This document shows, piece by piece, positions 21,852 to 34,054 of a stretch of 64,000 nt of DNA. This DNA comes from Rhypophila decipiens (Eukaryota; Ascomycota; Sordariomycetes; Sordariales; Naviculisporaceae): positions 1-64,000 of the forward strand of contig MU858112.1 in NCBI GenBank assembly GCA_033297075.1, in the 5' to 3' direction. Below the pieces are notes generated by a model. It saw only the letters and a program-made list of their open reading frames with translations, ran no database searches and was not told the origin of the DNA. Position numbers and translations under genes: made by a program. The stretch's first letter is position 1. Each line of letters opens with the position of its first letter.

Positions 21852-24800
21852 ATGCCTCGACAAAAGCCCATCCATCCAATCTCCACCCCTCCCAATCAAC
21901 CAACTAACCAAACAACCCGCGATACCCCCCTCTCATCGGTCGGATTTTTTTTTCCAATACTGGCATCAACCATTTCATCATAGCTGGGCGTTTCATTTTC
22001 TGGTTTTCTCTTCCGCTCTCTCTCGAAAAGGCATGACAAGGACGAAGCGATCGGCGCAATGGCATGGCATGGCATGAAGAATGTTTTTTTTTATCGTGCT
22101 CTGGGAAGGAAATACCACTTTTGTATCATCATTCATCATCATTGCTGGGGTCCAAAAAAGCGAAAGTCATTCAGCATCACCAAAAAAAGAGGTTAATTGG
22201 TTTGGAGTTTTTGTGTTTTTGAGTTTTAGCGAACGAGGGAAAAAGGAAAAGGGGGCATTTTTTTCATACCACAAAAACAATGGCTTGCATTAAGGTTGTT
22301 TTCTTTCTCATTTTGGTTTTGGGTTTGACCGATTGGAGCATTTCTGGTTGTTTATGTTTTGTCCTTGTTATCTATTGAGCCTGGCCTGTTGTATCTACGT
22401 ACTCTTGTTAATAGCAATTCATAGCATGCTGGAATGAGAATTCTTCGCTCTTACCTTACCAGGCCAATTTGAAGGTGACTTGAACAAAGGATGGCCGACA
22501 AGTCGAGTTGGATGTGAGCGAGGCTGTCTTGTTTGGGCCAGTTTGATCGAGGATCATGTCATAAAAGGAGTCTGCTTAGTAAAGGTCCCGAGAAAGAAGC
22601 GAAATCACGAGTTGAGGGCTGAGATGAGTATGTATGACATCTATGGTATGTTTTGTATAAGAGAAATAAGAAAATTGAGTTTGGTTTATGAGTAGAATCT
22701 GTATCCAAGGCAGACCGGGTGGTAGGTCAGGTAGGTAACCCGTAGGCAGAGAGCATTTCTTGGCTCAGGTCAGTGAGCTCTCGGTGAGAATGAGAGCGAG
22801 ACGACACAGTGGTTGTGTGAGTCTGTGAGGTATAAATAAGGTAGGAACTACGTACTGAGAGAGACTGTAACATTGCAAGACGGGAAGGAAAGAAGCCTTT
22901 TAAAGGGAAGGAAAACAGAAAAAGATGGGTTCTAGAATCTCAGGTCTTGGCTGATCGATTTATATATATCCGGGAACTGCAGGGTAGACACTTGGCCAAC
23001 AGCAGCCAGCTGGGACCCCAGCAGATCGCCGTCATTAATAAAATGGGAATTCACTGTAAAGATAGGCGGGCTGGAAATAAAAATTGCGTGAATTTCTGGG
23101 ATTGTGATTACACAAATCTATGTGTTTACAGTGACTGTGTCGGGCTGTTCTGGGTGTGGGAGTGAATGTCAGGTTCGTGGGGGTCGCATTTGGGAACTGC
23201 TGTGGCTTTCACCCACGCTGTGGCTCCCGGGTCAGTGGTCCAACGGTTTGGGCATTTCAGTGGACCGGGGTACCAGTAGATGATCCGAGACTTGGGGGCT
23301 TCTGGGATTTCATGTTGATGATGGTCACGAGACGGTTTAAACTGGTGATTGTGCATGTGGTTGGGGACTCCTTCTTAAATCCTGATAAGAGGTCATGTTT
23401 GTCTGTTTGGTGAGCACTGCGAGTTTTCTTTAACAGAACATGATACGATTTACATACTAAATTGTTAGCGAAACATCTTAGGAACCCCATTTCCTGGTTG
23501 TCCATAGCTTACCATCGATTACCATAGGAGATCGGGCACATCGCTTTCCCTATGATTCGAAAAAGCACTCGACTCAGACTCTCGGGTACCGAGCTTGACA
23601 TGCTGTGCTCTGTACAGAATATTGCAACTTCCTGGTCCATAGTCTCGTATTTATTGTGCGCGTATGATCTCTCTGCCTCTTTTGCTGATTATCTCGCTCT
23701 CATCATCCCGCCGTCTTCATACCAGTTTAGACAACCAAAACACATGTAGGACGAATCATCAACATCGATTCCATGTACTCCTTGTGGAAGTAAAGAAACC
23801 ACATTGCCGTGCCTTGTGTAGGGGGGTGATGGACGGATACGGCAGCTTCATGTGGCGAAGCACTGCATTTTAGTCTCTCTGGAGGGGATGATAACGTTTG
23901 GCTGGCAAGAGTTCATTTGTGGCTTATGGAGCTGCATGTACTCGGTACGAATGTCCATCATACACTGCAATTTTAGCCTCGCCGGAGAGGTTGATGACTT
24001 CAATTCTCGCTTACGTACTCCTCTTAACGTCCCCTCAGGGGGGCTAAAATTGCAGTGCCAACTCATCAACCACCCCGCCCATTGTGAGATTGTGTAGTCA
24101 CACAAGCCCTCTGGATTTGAGGACGTTCGCAGCGAGCCTTTGCCAATAGCAAAATGACCAAGCGAATAGCAACCTAGATGTTGGTTGACCTTTTTCTCCA
24201 CGGACAGAGATCTAGACCTTAATGACTGCCCATTCAGTCGATATCGACAGACATGTCCTCTTCAAGCATCAACCTTCAAAGAGCCCAGTTTCAGGACCAC
24301 TCCGCCGGTAAAATCCAAGAAGTGGGCAATGCTTAATCCCAAGAACGGCACGGGACGTCGGGGCACCTCACAGCGAGCCGCCCCTATTTATATAATTATA
24401 CTCCATGATATCTGGTAATATATCCCCAACTGTTCTAGACTCAATCCCATATGAATCCTTGGGGTCTTATGTTGGCCATCCAAGCCGGTCAATCTGGCAA
24501 CAGCGAAACAGTCCGGGCTCCTGGGGCCTGAAACCTGGAATAGATGATAAGCCCGCGCCGCCGGTGAACAATCCCCGTTGGGGACTCAAGTTATCCGAGC
24601 CGTCTTACTCACAGTGGCCATCCAGGCCGTTCTTGCTGGGCAATCGTAGATGGACATATTTGTTTCGCGCTGATTGTCCGCCGCGGTTATAAGTTGTAAC
24701 CGGATCCATGGGATAAGAGATCGACAACAACACTTGGCGTCGTCAGTCATTGAACTGAAGCATAGCTACCTAATTTACTCACCTGCCCTTATGCACAAGC

Positions 24801-24987
24801 CATGAAGAACCCGACTTTGAAAACTCCTTTGTGACTGTGGCTGTTCCAAGACCACATCTAGACTTCCTAAAAGACAAATCTCGTTGTCCCTATCTATCAT
24901 CCTTGTTCATACCATCAGCTCACTTCTGTGTACCGGTATCCCCAAAGCGAAATTCAAACAAATATTTCTTGAAACTCACGATTCACA
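21852..24987. other. Gene-poor stretch, 3.1 kb
   Basis: The first 500 bp are the T-rich 3' flank of the F-box gene, including (GGCAT)n near 22061-22076. Repeat remnants with the CTAAAATTGCAGTG box lie at 23861-24057. No coding sequence recognised. Confidence 0.5.
23861..24057. repeat. Three copies of the CTAAAATTGCAGTG box, two forming a 95 bp TIR element
   Basis: CACTGCAATTTTAGCC at 23963-23978 and its perfect 16 bp inverse GGCTAAAATTGCAGTG at 24042-24057 bound a 95 bp unit. Inside each end is a mini-palindrome (CCTC..GAGAGG on the left, CCCC-TGA-GGGG on the right). A third degenerate box starts at 23861 (CACTGCATTTTAGTC). I see no target-site duplication. The box is the same as in the tandem array at 308-573. 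Confidence 0.75.
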
Positions 24988-25574
24988 ATGCCCAGTCACT
25001 TTCGAATAACCCAAGTAGTTCTCTGGACAGCGATCTACACCAGCCTCATACTTGCTGCTCCTTTTGGGTCATCAGGACCTCCCGCAGCCGCGGCGTTTGA
25101 TTTCCAGTATCGAATCTGTACGACTGTTCTTCCTACCTCCTTGAAGACCTCACTTGATTCAACCCCCATACAGAGACGCATAAACTAACAGTCGAACTAA
25201 CTGTTCTTCTAGTCCTGCGGCCAAATAGACAACTGGAACCAAACGATCCCTCACCAGAAGTATGCATCCCCAACGAGGACAAAGGAGACAATCTCCTTCT
25301 TCCTCATACATTTTCAGCCCAATCAGGGCAATGCGTTTCCCTCAGCGATGTACTACTCAAGCCCGCCTCGGGAGGAGGAAGCCAATCTACCAAGAATAAG
25401 ATCGACAGCCTCGAGCTCATGGCCGATCAGATCCGAAACGGGAGAGCCACGCTCATGACCTTTTGCGGCGAGACATGTGATCAGGAAGCTGTGGTCCATC
25501 AGACGACGGGCAGGACGTGCTATAGCTACTACGAGTTACGTATGTTTGGGGGGTGTGATGTCCTGAGCTTGTAA
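24988..25574 (+). CDS. Small secreted protein with six cysteines
   Basis: Model: 24988-25117, 25213-25574; 163 residues. The intron is 95 nt (GTACGA, CTAAC, CTAG). Residues 1-24 form a signal peptide: polar start, hydrophobic core VVLWTAIYTSLILAA, likely cleavage near Ala24. The mature chain of about 139 residues has six cysteines (61, 84, 128, 132, 146, 158), an even number as in disulfide-bonded extracellular proteins, including the pair FCGETC. I recognise no domain. Small size, secretion and cysteines make it an effector or cell-wall protein candidate, which is inference. The reading frame ends at TAA 25572-25574, but that stop overlaps a perfect GTAAGT donor at 25571-25576; splicing to 25619 would give a 230-residue form with a basic tail ending at 25823. 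Confidence 0.65.
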
Positions 25575-26939
25575 GTGCTGGCTACCTGGCTACCCTTCTT
25601 TTCCTGTGTTCCTCGCAGCTTTGATTTCAAGAGTGGTCTTGTTCACATTTTTGCTTCTCTAGTAAACTCCTCGACTACCGACCCTGACGGTATCTCGCTC
25701 CAATCAAACCATCAACATACCTTAATCAAACCTCTTAAAAGCCCCAAACAGCAGCAGAAGGGGGCGAAAAGAGGGAAGAATAAGGAAGAAGCTCGAAAAA
25801 AAAACCTAATCGTTCTTCAGTAAAACCGGCATGAAATACAGGACACCCCCCAAACGGGGCGCCCTGCTGAAAAGACTCTCGGCGTCTTTTCTCGTTATTG
25901 GGTGTTAACATGTGATTCGAACCCGCAACCTCCTCGTAGAGGGTTTAAGGGGGAGCTGGTCGGATGTCTGTCTGGTGCATGCCAAACACCGCTGGGCCAT
26001 TTGGACGCCCTTTAACCAGCTCCCCGATGAGAGGTGCTGCAATTATTGGTGCTTATATGCGGGGAAGACGTCGTCAGATTGAAGAAAGATGGGAGGTGGA
26101 AAACGAAGTGCGGCCTGTTGTTCATGGTCTGGCCTGGGTGGTCCATACGTGTGGATGGGTTGGGATGGCAGGCAGGTGCGATGGACTAGGTAGGCAGGTG
26201 GCGACCCCCTTTGTGACAGGACGGGAATGAAGGAACCAAGATGTCTACGAGCTACCCTTATTACCTGCCTGCCTGCCTTCAACGACAGGTAACCGGTGAT
26301 GAGATAACGGAACTGAGGCGCCGTGTTGTCTAAGGGGGTGCCATTGGCAATATAATCTTGGGCGGGTACGTAGCCAGACACTGAAGACGATGCTGCGATA
26401 ACCTAGAGGGTGCTTGGGATAAAGCTTGCGATGGAGTCTTGGACAGGACCGACCTTGAACATCCGTTGCCTCCTCGGGAGGTACCGGTATCAATGTAGAT
26501 ATACAGTGAAGCTGAGTCCATCTGCGTGGAGCAAGAGGAGATGATAAGGGCCATGGAGCAGAAGGAAATCAGGCCAACAGCCGTTGTTCCCTGCTTACAA
26601 GAGAAAGAGAACCGTTCTAGTCCAAGGTGAGGACTAAGCCTTCAATAGACAGGGCATTACTATACAATAGAACCATTCCCGTGTGCTCATGATTGACTTT
26701 TCAATTTCTGGTTCAATTTGGTCAAGGTACAATTTTGATCAGGATATATACCAACTGCAAGGTAAGGGAGAAAGAAGATAGTGTCACAGTTTCATTACTG
26801 GCTAGAACAAGCAGAAAAAAGAATCCAACGCTTGAGAACATAATCAAGGTACATGTAATTACATAAAAGTCATCGTCATGCCATGACGCCAAGCATTTTG
26901 TTTGAATAGATAGATCCCAGACATCCCAAGTTGCTCCAT
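25575..26939. other. Intergenic, 1.4 kb
   Basis: Holds the possible alternative third exon of the secreted protein (25619-25823), a hairpin GAAAAGAC-(7 nt)-GTCTTTTC at 25869-25891, and an 11 bp inverted pair GGGGAGCTGGT near 25950 and 26022. The right part is the 3' flank of the aldehyde dehydrogenase gene. Confidence 0.5.
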
Positions 26940-28487
26940 TTAACCAAACATGGCGCCGCCCAAGCGGATGGCCACACTCTTGTTCTGGGTGTAGTTCGCC
27001 AGGGCAGCCTCGCCAAGCTCGCGGCCGATACCGCTCGCCTTGAAGCCACCAAACGGCAGGGCCGTGTTGAGGAGGTTGTAGCAGTTGACCCAGACGGTTC
27101 CGGCGTGCAGGGCGTTGCTGACGCGGATGGCCGTGTTGAGGTCCTTGGTGTGGACGGCAGCAGCCAGGCCGTAGGTGCTGTCGTTGCCGAGCTCAATGAC
27201 CTCCTCCTCGTCCTTGAACTTGGCGATGGCGCAGACGGGGCCAAAGATCTCCTCCTGCATGATGGTCATCTTGTTGGTCACGTCGGTGAAGATGGTGGGC
27301 TGGATGAAGTAGCCCTTGTCGCCGTGGCGAGCACCACCAGTCGCGACAGTGGCGCCCTCCTTCTTGCCCGTCTCGATGTAGCCCATGATGCGGTCGTACT
27401 GCAGCTGGCTGACCTGGGGGCCCTGGAAGGTCTCGGGGTGGAAGGGGTCGCCGACCTTGTTGGCCTCGGCGCGTGCCTTGAAGGCTGCGACGAACTTGTC
27501 GTAGATGCCTTCTTGGACGTAGATGCGCGAGCCGGCACAGCAGCACTGGCCGTGGTTGTAGTAGATGCCAAAGTTGACCCAGCTGATGGTCTGCTCGATG
27601 TCGGCATCGTTGAAGACAATGTTGGGGGACTTGCCGCCCAGCTCAAGGGTGACCTTCTTGAGGTTGGAGGCGGCGGCCGCCTTCATGATTTGGCGGCCAA
27701 CGACGGTCGAACCAGTGAAGGCGACCTTGTCGATGTCCATGTGGGACGAGATGGCGGCGCCGGCAACCTTGCCGAAGCCAGAGATGATGTTGAGCACACC
27801 AGGGGGGAAGCCAGCCTCTTTGACGTACTGTGCGAAGACGAGACCGGAGAGAGGGGTCTGCTCGGCCGTCTTCAGGATGACGGTGTTGCCAGTGGCCAGG
27901 GCAGGTCCGATCTTCCACGCAAGCATGAGAAGAGGAAAGTTCCAGGGGATGATTTGACCGCACACACCAATCTAGCATGATGATTAGCACTTGGTATCAC
28001 AGAAGAGGAAAGGACAACATACTGGCTCATGTCTGGTGTAATGGAACATGTCAGGCTCGATATCAATGGTCTTGCCCTCCACTTTGTCGGCCCAGCCGGC
28101 ATAGTATCTGAGGCAGCCAACCACACCAGCAACATCTCCCTTGGCCAGAGTGATGGACTTGCCGTTGTCGAGCGACTCCACGGCGGCGAGAACGTCGGTG
28201 TTTTGCTCAGCAATGTCGGCCAGCTTATTGAGCAGTCTGCCGCGCTGAGCAGGGCTGACCTTCCTCCACTCGCCCTTGAAAGCCTTGCGGGCAGCGGCTA
28301 CGGCAAGGTCGACATCCTTCTCAGTGGCCTCGGAAACCGAGCAGATGACCTCCTCGGTAGCGGGGTTGATAACCTCAAAAGTCTTCTTGTCAACACCCTC
28401 AACAAACTCGTTGTTGATAAAGAGTCCGGTGGGCTGTTTATAAGCACCGGTGACGGGTGTCTTGAGCTCAACGAAGAGGTTCGACAT
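26940..28487 (-). CDS. aldA: NAD-dependent aldehyde dehydrogenase (ALDH1/2 type)
   Basis: Model: complement(26940-27971, 28023-28487), 498 residues, normal family length. The 51 nt intron (GTATGT, CTAAT, CTAG) falls between HYTRHEP and [13 protein letters not shown]. It oxidises aldehydes such as acetaldehyde to acids with NAD+, in the cytosol or mitochondrion; it is the family of the fungal allergens Alt a 10/Cla h 10. Seen: substrate/cofactor motif PWNFP, Rossmann FTGSTVVG, general base Glu265 in LELGGKSP, and the catalytic cysteine in GQCCCAGSR (by alignment with ALDH2 the middle one, Cys299), plus EIFGPV and the C-terminal [14 protein letters not shown]. No clear mitochondrial targeting sequence, so cytosolic is favoured. 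ATG at 28487 is the first in frame. Confidence 0.97.
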
Positions 28488-30823
28488 GACGGCGACTGTG
28501 AGGTAGAATGAGAGATGTAGTGTTGGTGGGGTAAGCTTCAAGTCTTACTTGAGGAGAGAAGAGGAGAGGAGAGAGAGAAGGAAATAAGATCGCTGAATGA
28601 GGCTCGGCACGAGCTTAATAAAAGAATATGAGATCAAGGCAACGTGGTGGCAAAGAGGAGCTGGGAGGAGCTTCAACAGTCCACTAGTAGCTTCAAACAA
28701 GAACAAAGATGATGAGCTCGCTTGGCATCCACAGCACTGCCCAAGGGGTGGATCGTTGAAATAGGAGGGACGAGGACTGGAGTCTGGAGCAGCAAGTAAA
28801 AGTGAAGCGGGGTTGAATACTATGTTCGTGTATGCAGCGGGAAGATGTGACACCAAGACGGGGAGGTGTACAGGTGTAATACCTACTAAATTTCTCAAGT
28901 CTGTAGACGCTGGCCCGATCTCACCATCGGTAGGGACTTCTGACTGTTCCCCATTAAGAATAGTAATCACCAACTTGCCTCATTATTATCGTAGGTAATT
29001 CGCCCCAACGGAAGAAAGTAAGGTCGTCACGCGGAGTGGTGCGTCATCTGTCTACTGCTCCCCCGCATTGCGGACACCAAAAAAGACGTTTTGCCTCGAG
29101 AACGGGACGAACCAGTTCTTCCTTGTTGTCCATTCATTGCCCCTTTGGTCTGCCCAAGCATTGGATAAGCAGTCCCCGAGCTTCCCAGACGCCGATTCAC
29201 AGTACTATGCCCCCATATAAACGGGAAAGCTTCGGGCTCGTGTCAATTGAGATGCTCGCCCGGGTTGTGTTGATTGGTTGTCGAGGAAACCCCCTCCAAA
29301 AGAAAGACGGGTGCTACCCCGCATCGTGTCCCAAGGGGTTCCTCGGCATGTCAACGGTTTAAGTTGCCATTTCGGGCTTCAATAGACCGCATACCAGAGA
29401 GGGCCGATTAACTTATGGAGCATTATGTTTATGCTGTCTGGAGAGTTATTTTGTTGGGGAGACAATAAAGATACCAGTTATTCCGTTATTCATTGTCCAA
29501 GGTAATGGATAGAGTTGGCCATATATCCGTTATTTGATGGGTTGGGGATCGGCGAGGGCATGGACAGGGGATCAATCTGCGGTGGGTACTGTCTCCTGAA
29601 GAGTTGGGGGGCACTGGAGCAAGCCGCTTGAAGCCGGTCCGGAGTTGGTCACCCGCTCCACCGGCGAGTCAAGCTGAGATGAACGTGGACAAGGCCGGCC
29701 GGAGATGCTTACAAACCATTGAGCATCGGATGGTCAATATTCCGGGTGCCCGTGTTCTATCCCTTTCCCCGAAGGTGGCAGCTCCCGTGGGATGTATTCA
29801 ACCGTTCTCTGCAAATATCGTAGTGACGGCCTTGGACAGTTGAATCGGACCACCGTAGTCAATTACAACTCATTCTCTTGGACGTGAATAATTGGTGAGC
29901 TCGGTGCGAGCTTGTGCTGCGGTCATCCACCTATCTCAGCAAAACCTGAGTCCCGGGTTATCGATTCCCGAGAATATACAGGTTTTGAAGAGACAGTAAA
30001 TTGCACAACTTGAGTCGGTAGGCATAATAGTTGAGCTTAGTTCGCCTGGGAAAGACAGGCTGTGACACTTCTTACATCTCAGCATTCAGAAGACGTTGGA
30101 GGGGCCGGTCACTTCGTCTTGGCAGTCGTCGGAAAAATTACGATAAGATGGCCAGCCGTCCTTATCGCGCCGGCAGTGGGGCCAGATGCTTATCAGAGAC
30201 CTCCCTCTCTGAGGTCCATGGATCAGTAACAGATTTCCGTGCGTAATTCCAACAAATCTGTTAAGTGCCACCGACGTCAATAACCTCTCCAGCAGGAAGG
30301 CTATTTGCCCTGGCTGAACTCAATCAAGATAATACTTGGCTAGAAAGTGATTTTCCGAGGTAAGTTGGAACATTTTGTTCAGTTTGGGAGTTTGTGCGGC
30401 CCGTAAAATGCTGTCTGGCGATTTCGTCCTCTCGGGAAGAATTTTCGCCAGTTGTGTATCGGATCATTGGGGCAGAAAATAAGGGCAACTTTGCGATCGG
30501 ATCTCCAGAAAATTTCCGCCGACATCATCATCGATCGCTCTGTCCGCGCCCAGGCCGCTCACCACTGTCCAGGTATAGCTGTTCGGCCTTCAATCCCTTC
30601 TCCCAGCTCATAGATACCGATTGCCTTCGAATCGCGACTCGATTGACCGTCGACTGCGCCATTGCGAGCTTCTTTCGAGCAAGGGGCCAACCAAATCCGA
30701 GCAGAGTACTGTACTTCGACAACCAGACAGGCCCTCACCGCTCTACTTGCAAGGCAACCGCATATCTTAGCTTTGGTGGCATTCGCATTCGATGGGTTGC
30801 AGTTTTCAAGCGTCCCCTTCAAC
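28488..30823. other. Shared upstream region of the aldehyde dehydrogenase and TRFH/Myb genes, 2.3 kb
   Basis: Lies between divergent starts. The first 100 bp upstream of the dehydrogenase are purine-rich on the + strand (GAGGAGAG runs near 28545-28580), i.e. a CT-rich leader. The last 250 bp before 30824 form an open leader in frame with the Myb gene but without an ATG. Nothing else recognised. Confidence 0.55.
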
Positions 30824-33800
30824 ATGGCCGACTTAAATCCCATCGTCGAGGCCGATCTCTTCGCCGCATTGAACGCCGCCATTGTCTTGTCTCAACATGA
30901 AGCTCAAGCTCAACCACAGCCTCAACCGGAGCCCCAAAAGTCTACGCCACAAACGAGACAAACAGACGCTCCTCATCCTCTTCCCGAGACAATCCCCATG
31001 TCCGACGGCGCTCCCATGTTTGATAGGGTCCATTCACCCAAAAGTGCCCATGTACCAGAGAGCGCCCCTATTCCAGAGCGACAGCCGACCCAAGATCTCG
31101 AAGCCCGATCTACGCCCAATCTTGTCGACTCCTTCCAGGCCGCCATGGCACAGTCCTCGGCCCTTTCTATCACCGAACCTGCTCCGGACACTGCGCCTCC
31201 TCGGTCGCCGAAGCGATTGCGCAGTCCTGATTCATTCGACTTGGCCCCGGACTCCATAAAGAGAATCAAAACAGAGGATATCGCGCATAGCGTCGAAGTC
31301 CAAGAAGTGGGAAATTCCGATCTAGGGGGTGACATGGTAGCAATGCTCAAGAATGCTCTGAGTTCGTATGACGCCCAGTTCCAAATGCCGGACGCACAGT
31401 TGGCCGCTGCCAGTGTCGACCAGCCTCCACCGCAGTCATCGGCCACTGCTACGCCTGCTCCTGAGAAAGTGGAACACAAGATCATGAAGGCCTCGAGCAA
31501 TTCGACATACATCATGCGCTCCATGAGCCTGCCGGTTCTGGGAAATGTTGCGGTGCAACTCCTGGTTCGCCTCTCGCAGCAGTCGAGAATGGACACAGAA
31601 CTTCTTCTTAGCGAGACCGAATCTGACTTTCATCAGGCCTACAAGATCCTCCGAGATATGTTTGGCTTGGCGAGGAAAGTCTTCTCCGAGGCGCCACTCC
31701 TCTTCCCGGACGAGCTGGAAATCACCGACTCCGAAGATCGCGAAACGATCCGAATGTCCAACCTGGCGACGATTGCGCTGAGCATATTTGGCGGTGGTGA
31801 TGTGACTCTGAGCGACATCCATGACTCTTTCTTTTCCATCTTTGTCCAAGAAGATGGGGAATATCAGGAGCGTCTGACTGCGCTGTTGATAAGTCTCAAG
31901 ACTCGGCTTTTTCTTGACTCGTTGAGCGGCCAGACGGATTCTCAACAGATATTGGACCTTCTTAGCCGGTTATTCTCTGCCAGTATTGACCAGGAACTGA
32001 AACACCGGAGCGGTGACGTGGCGCTGAATGGAGACGAAGAGCAATTGGTTGGCCAGGTCAACGAACGACGCGAGTTTTTGGCAAGATGTGTCACGGATGA
32101 GGAGTTCAGAAGTACGTTTGCCAGATACTCTCACTGTCATGCCTCGCACTAACTTCCTGTGCAGTGTCTTTGGCGACAAAGTTCTCAGCCGAAGAATTCG
32201 CTGATAACCTGAGCACGTTCCTACAAAGCCATCTCGGCGTCGTGATTGAATACGCCGAAAAATACGGTGTAAACATCCCTCTGAGTGAGGATTTTGTAGA
32301 CACAGATTTGTCCAATCATAACCAGCAGAGGGATGACGACGCGGAGCTCGCAGCTTTGTTGGAATCGGAGGCAACCCAACAGCACATGGCCTCCAGGGAG
32401 ATGCAACCAGGAGATCCGATGGCAGACAGCTCCATGTTATTGCCCGATGGCCTTGACCTGGAAAGGCTGCTTGAGCAGTCTTTGCAATCCGTGCCTACTC
32501 ACACCGTGCCAGATCTAAAAGATGGGCTGCCGGCATCGGGACTAGGCGACTCCAATGATCCGTCTGAAGGCCTTGATGCTCAGGAACTGGAAGCTCTCCT
32601 ATCGGAAAGACTGAGAGAAAACTTGGATGGTCTGCCGAACGGGCTCCCGAACATGACAATGGATTTGGCTCACGGCGGTCATGAGCAACATAACGGTATG
32701 GACTATCATGTTTCCAGTGTTCTTCTTCAATGCTAACAAACCCGATATAGGAATACATCCAGAGTATGCGGCACAAATGGGGCAAACCCACGCCTCAACC
32801 TATACCTCGTATAACCAGACTCCAGCATCTGCAATTCCGACGGATTCTAATGGGGAGGTCCTCCCCCCGAACCAATCTGCGGATTCCGCCGTGCTGTACG
32901 AGAGGGCCAGGCAAGCAGCTGTCGCTAAATCAACCAACAGCGCTCGTCGTGAAGGATTGACTTCTACTAGGCGACCATGGACACCAGACGAGGAGAAGGC
33001 GCTTATGGCTGGACTGGACATGGTGAAAGGCCCACATTGGAGCCAGATCCTCCAATTATTTGGGCCCAACGGCACCCACTCCTCCATCCTCAAGGACCGG
33101 ACACAGGTTCAGCTTAAGGACAAGGCCCGAAACCTGAAGCTCTTTTTCTTGAAGACGAACTCTGAAATGCCGTATTATCTGCAGACCGTTACTGGCGAGC
33201 TGAAAACACGGGCACCCAGCCAAGCGGCCCGGAAAGAGGCTGAGGAGAAGGCCCGGCTGGACTCGGAAGGGCACGCGAGGATTCAAGCCATCATGACTTT
33301 AGGTGACGGTCTACAACACAATCATCACAACTCAACAATGGCAGGCTCGCCTGCACGACCAAGCCCCATCGCCCCAGCGGTAAGGGGAATAGCCACAAAT
33401 GGCAATGCTGTAGTATCACACGGACCAGCTCACTCGGTCCCTGCTATTGCCCCGATGCCCATTAAGAGTGAGCCAACGGATCACCATCCAATACCTCATA
33501 GCAACCCCCTCCCCAACATCCAGCCCGCTCCGGCACCGCCATCCCAGCCGGTGCTGAAACCGCATCCGCCGCCTAGCAGTCATTCTCCACAGCAACAGCA
33601 TCAACAGATTCAGCAACAGCATCAACAGATTCAGCAACAGCATCAACAGATTCAGCAACAGCACCATCAACATCAGCAGGTCCAACAACAGCATCAACAG
33701 GTTCCGCAACATCAACAGGTTCAGCAACAGGCTCAGGTGCAACCGCTACAACACGCGCAGCCTCAACACCATCAACACCATCAACCGCAATCACAGCAGC

Positions 33801-34054
33801 AATATCAGGCTCCGCAGCCGCAAAACTCTCATGGCCACACTCCTCAACAAATACTGCCAGCGCCGCCAGCGCAACATCATACCCAACCTCAGCCTTCTGC
33901 CCAGGTTCTTGCCAGCCAGCCACAACAGACCTGCATATTGCCACCACCGCCCAATCATCATTCTACTCCCGATGATCATCTCTTTGAGCGCCTGACTGCA
34001 GCACTTGCCGCTGGCACGCCAGCAGCCTCTGTGTCGGAGCCCCAGGCCACCTAG
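30824..34054 (+). CDS. tbf1: TRFH/telobox-Myb DNA-binding protein (Tbf1/TRF-like)
   Basis: Model: 30824-32111, 32165-32695, 32751-34054; 1040 residues. Introns are 53 nt (GTACGT..GCAG) and 55 nt (GTATGG, CTAAC, ATAG). A helical TRF-homology-like region occupies about residues 222-470 ([20 protein letters not shown] onward). A single Myb domain at 681-740 starts [12 protein letters not shown] and ends with the telobox [10 protein letters not shown], close to the canonical VDLKDKxRN that contacts TTAGGG repeats. A bipartite basic stretch near 129-150 could be an NLS. The C-terminal 200 residues are Gln/His/Pro-rich, including three perfect 21 bp coding repeats. By family it binds telomeric or subtelomeric TTAGGG and some promoters, as a homodimer; which role dominates here is open. 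Confidence 0.88.
33590..33652 (+). repeat. Three perfect 21 bp coding repeats (Gln/His tract)
   Basis: Three identical 21 bp units, each encoding QQQHQQI, lie in the last exon of the TRFH/Myb gene (about residues 887-907) and are followed by decayed copies to about 33730. The length is a multiple of three, so copy changes keep frame. Confidence 0.95.

Noticed and set aside
25890..25990. tRNA-like segment with GGTTCGAATC on the minus strand
   Set aside because: The T-loop sequence is there, but the T stem does not pair (GCGGG against CACAT) and no acceptor or anticodon stem could be drawn.
26931..27980. 349-codon open frame on the + strand opposite the aldehyde dehydrogenase
   Set aside because: It is the exact antisense of a highly conserved gene with GC-rich third positions, which leaves antisense frames open. 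No domain in the translation.
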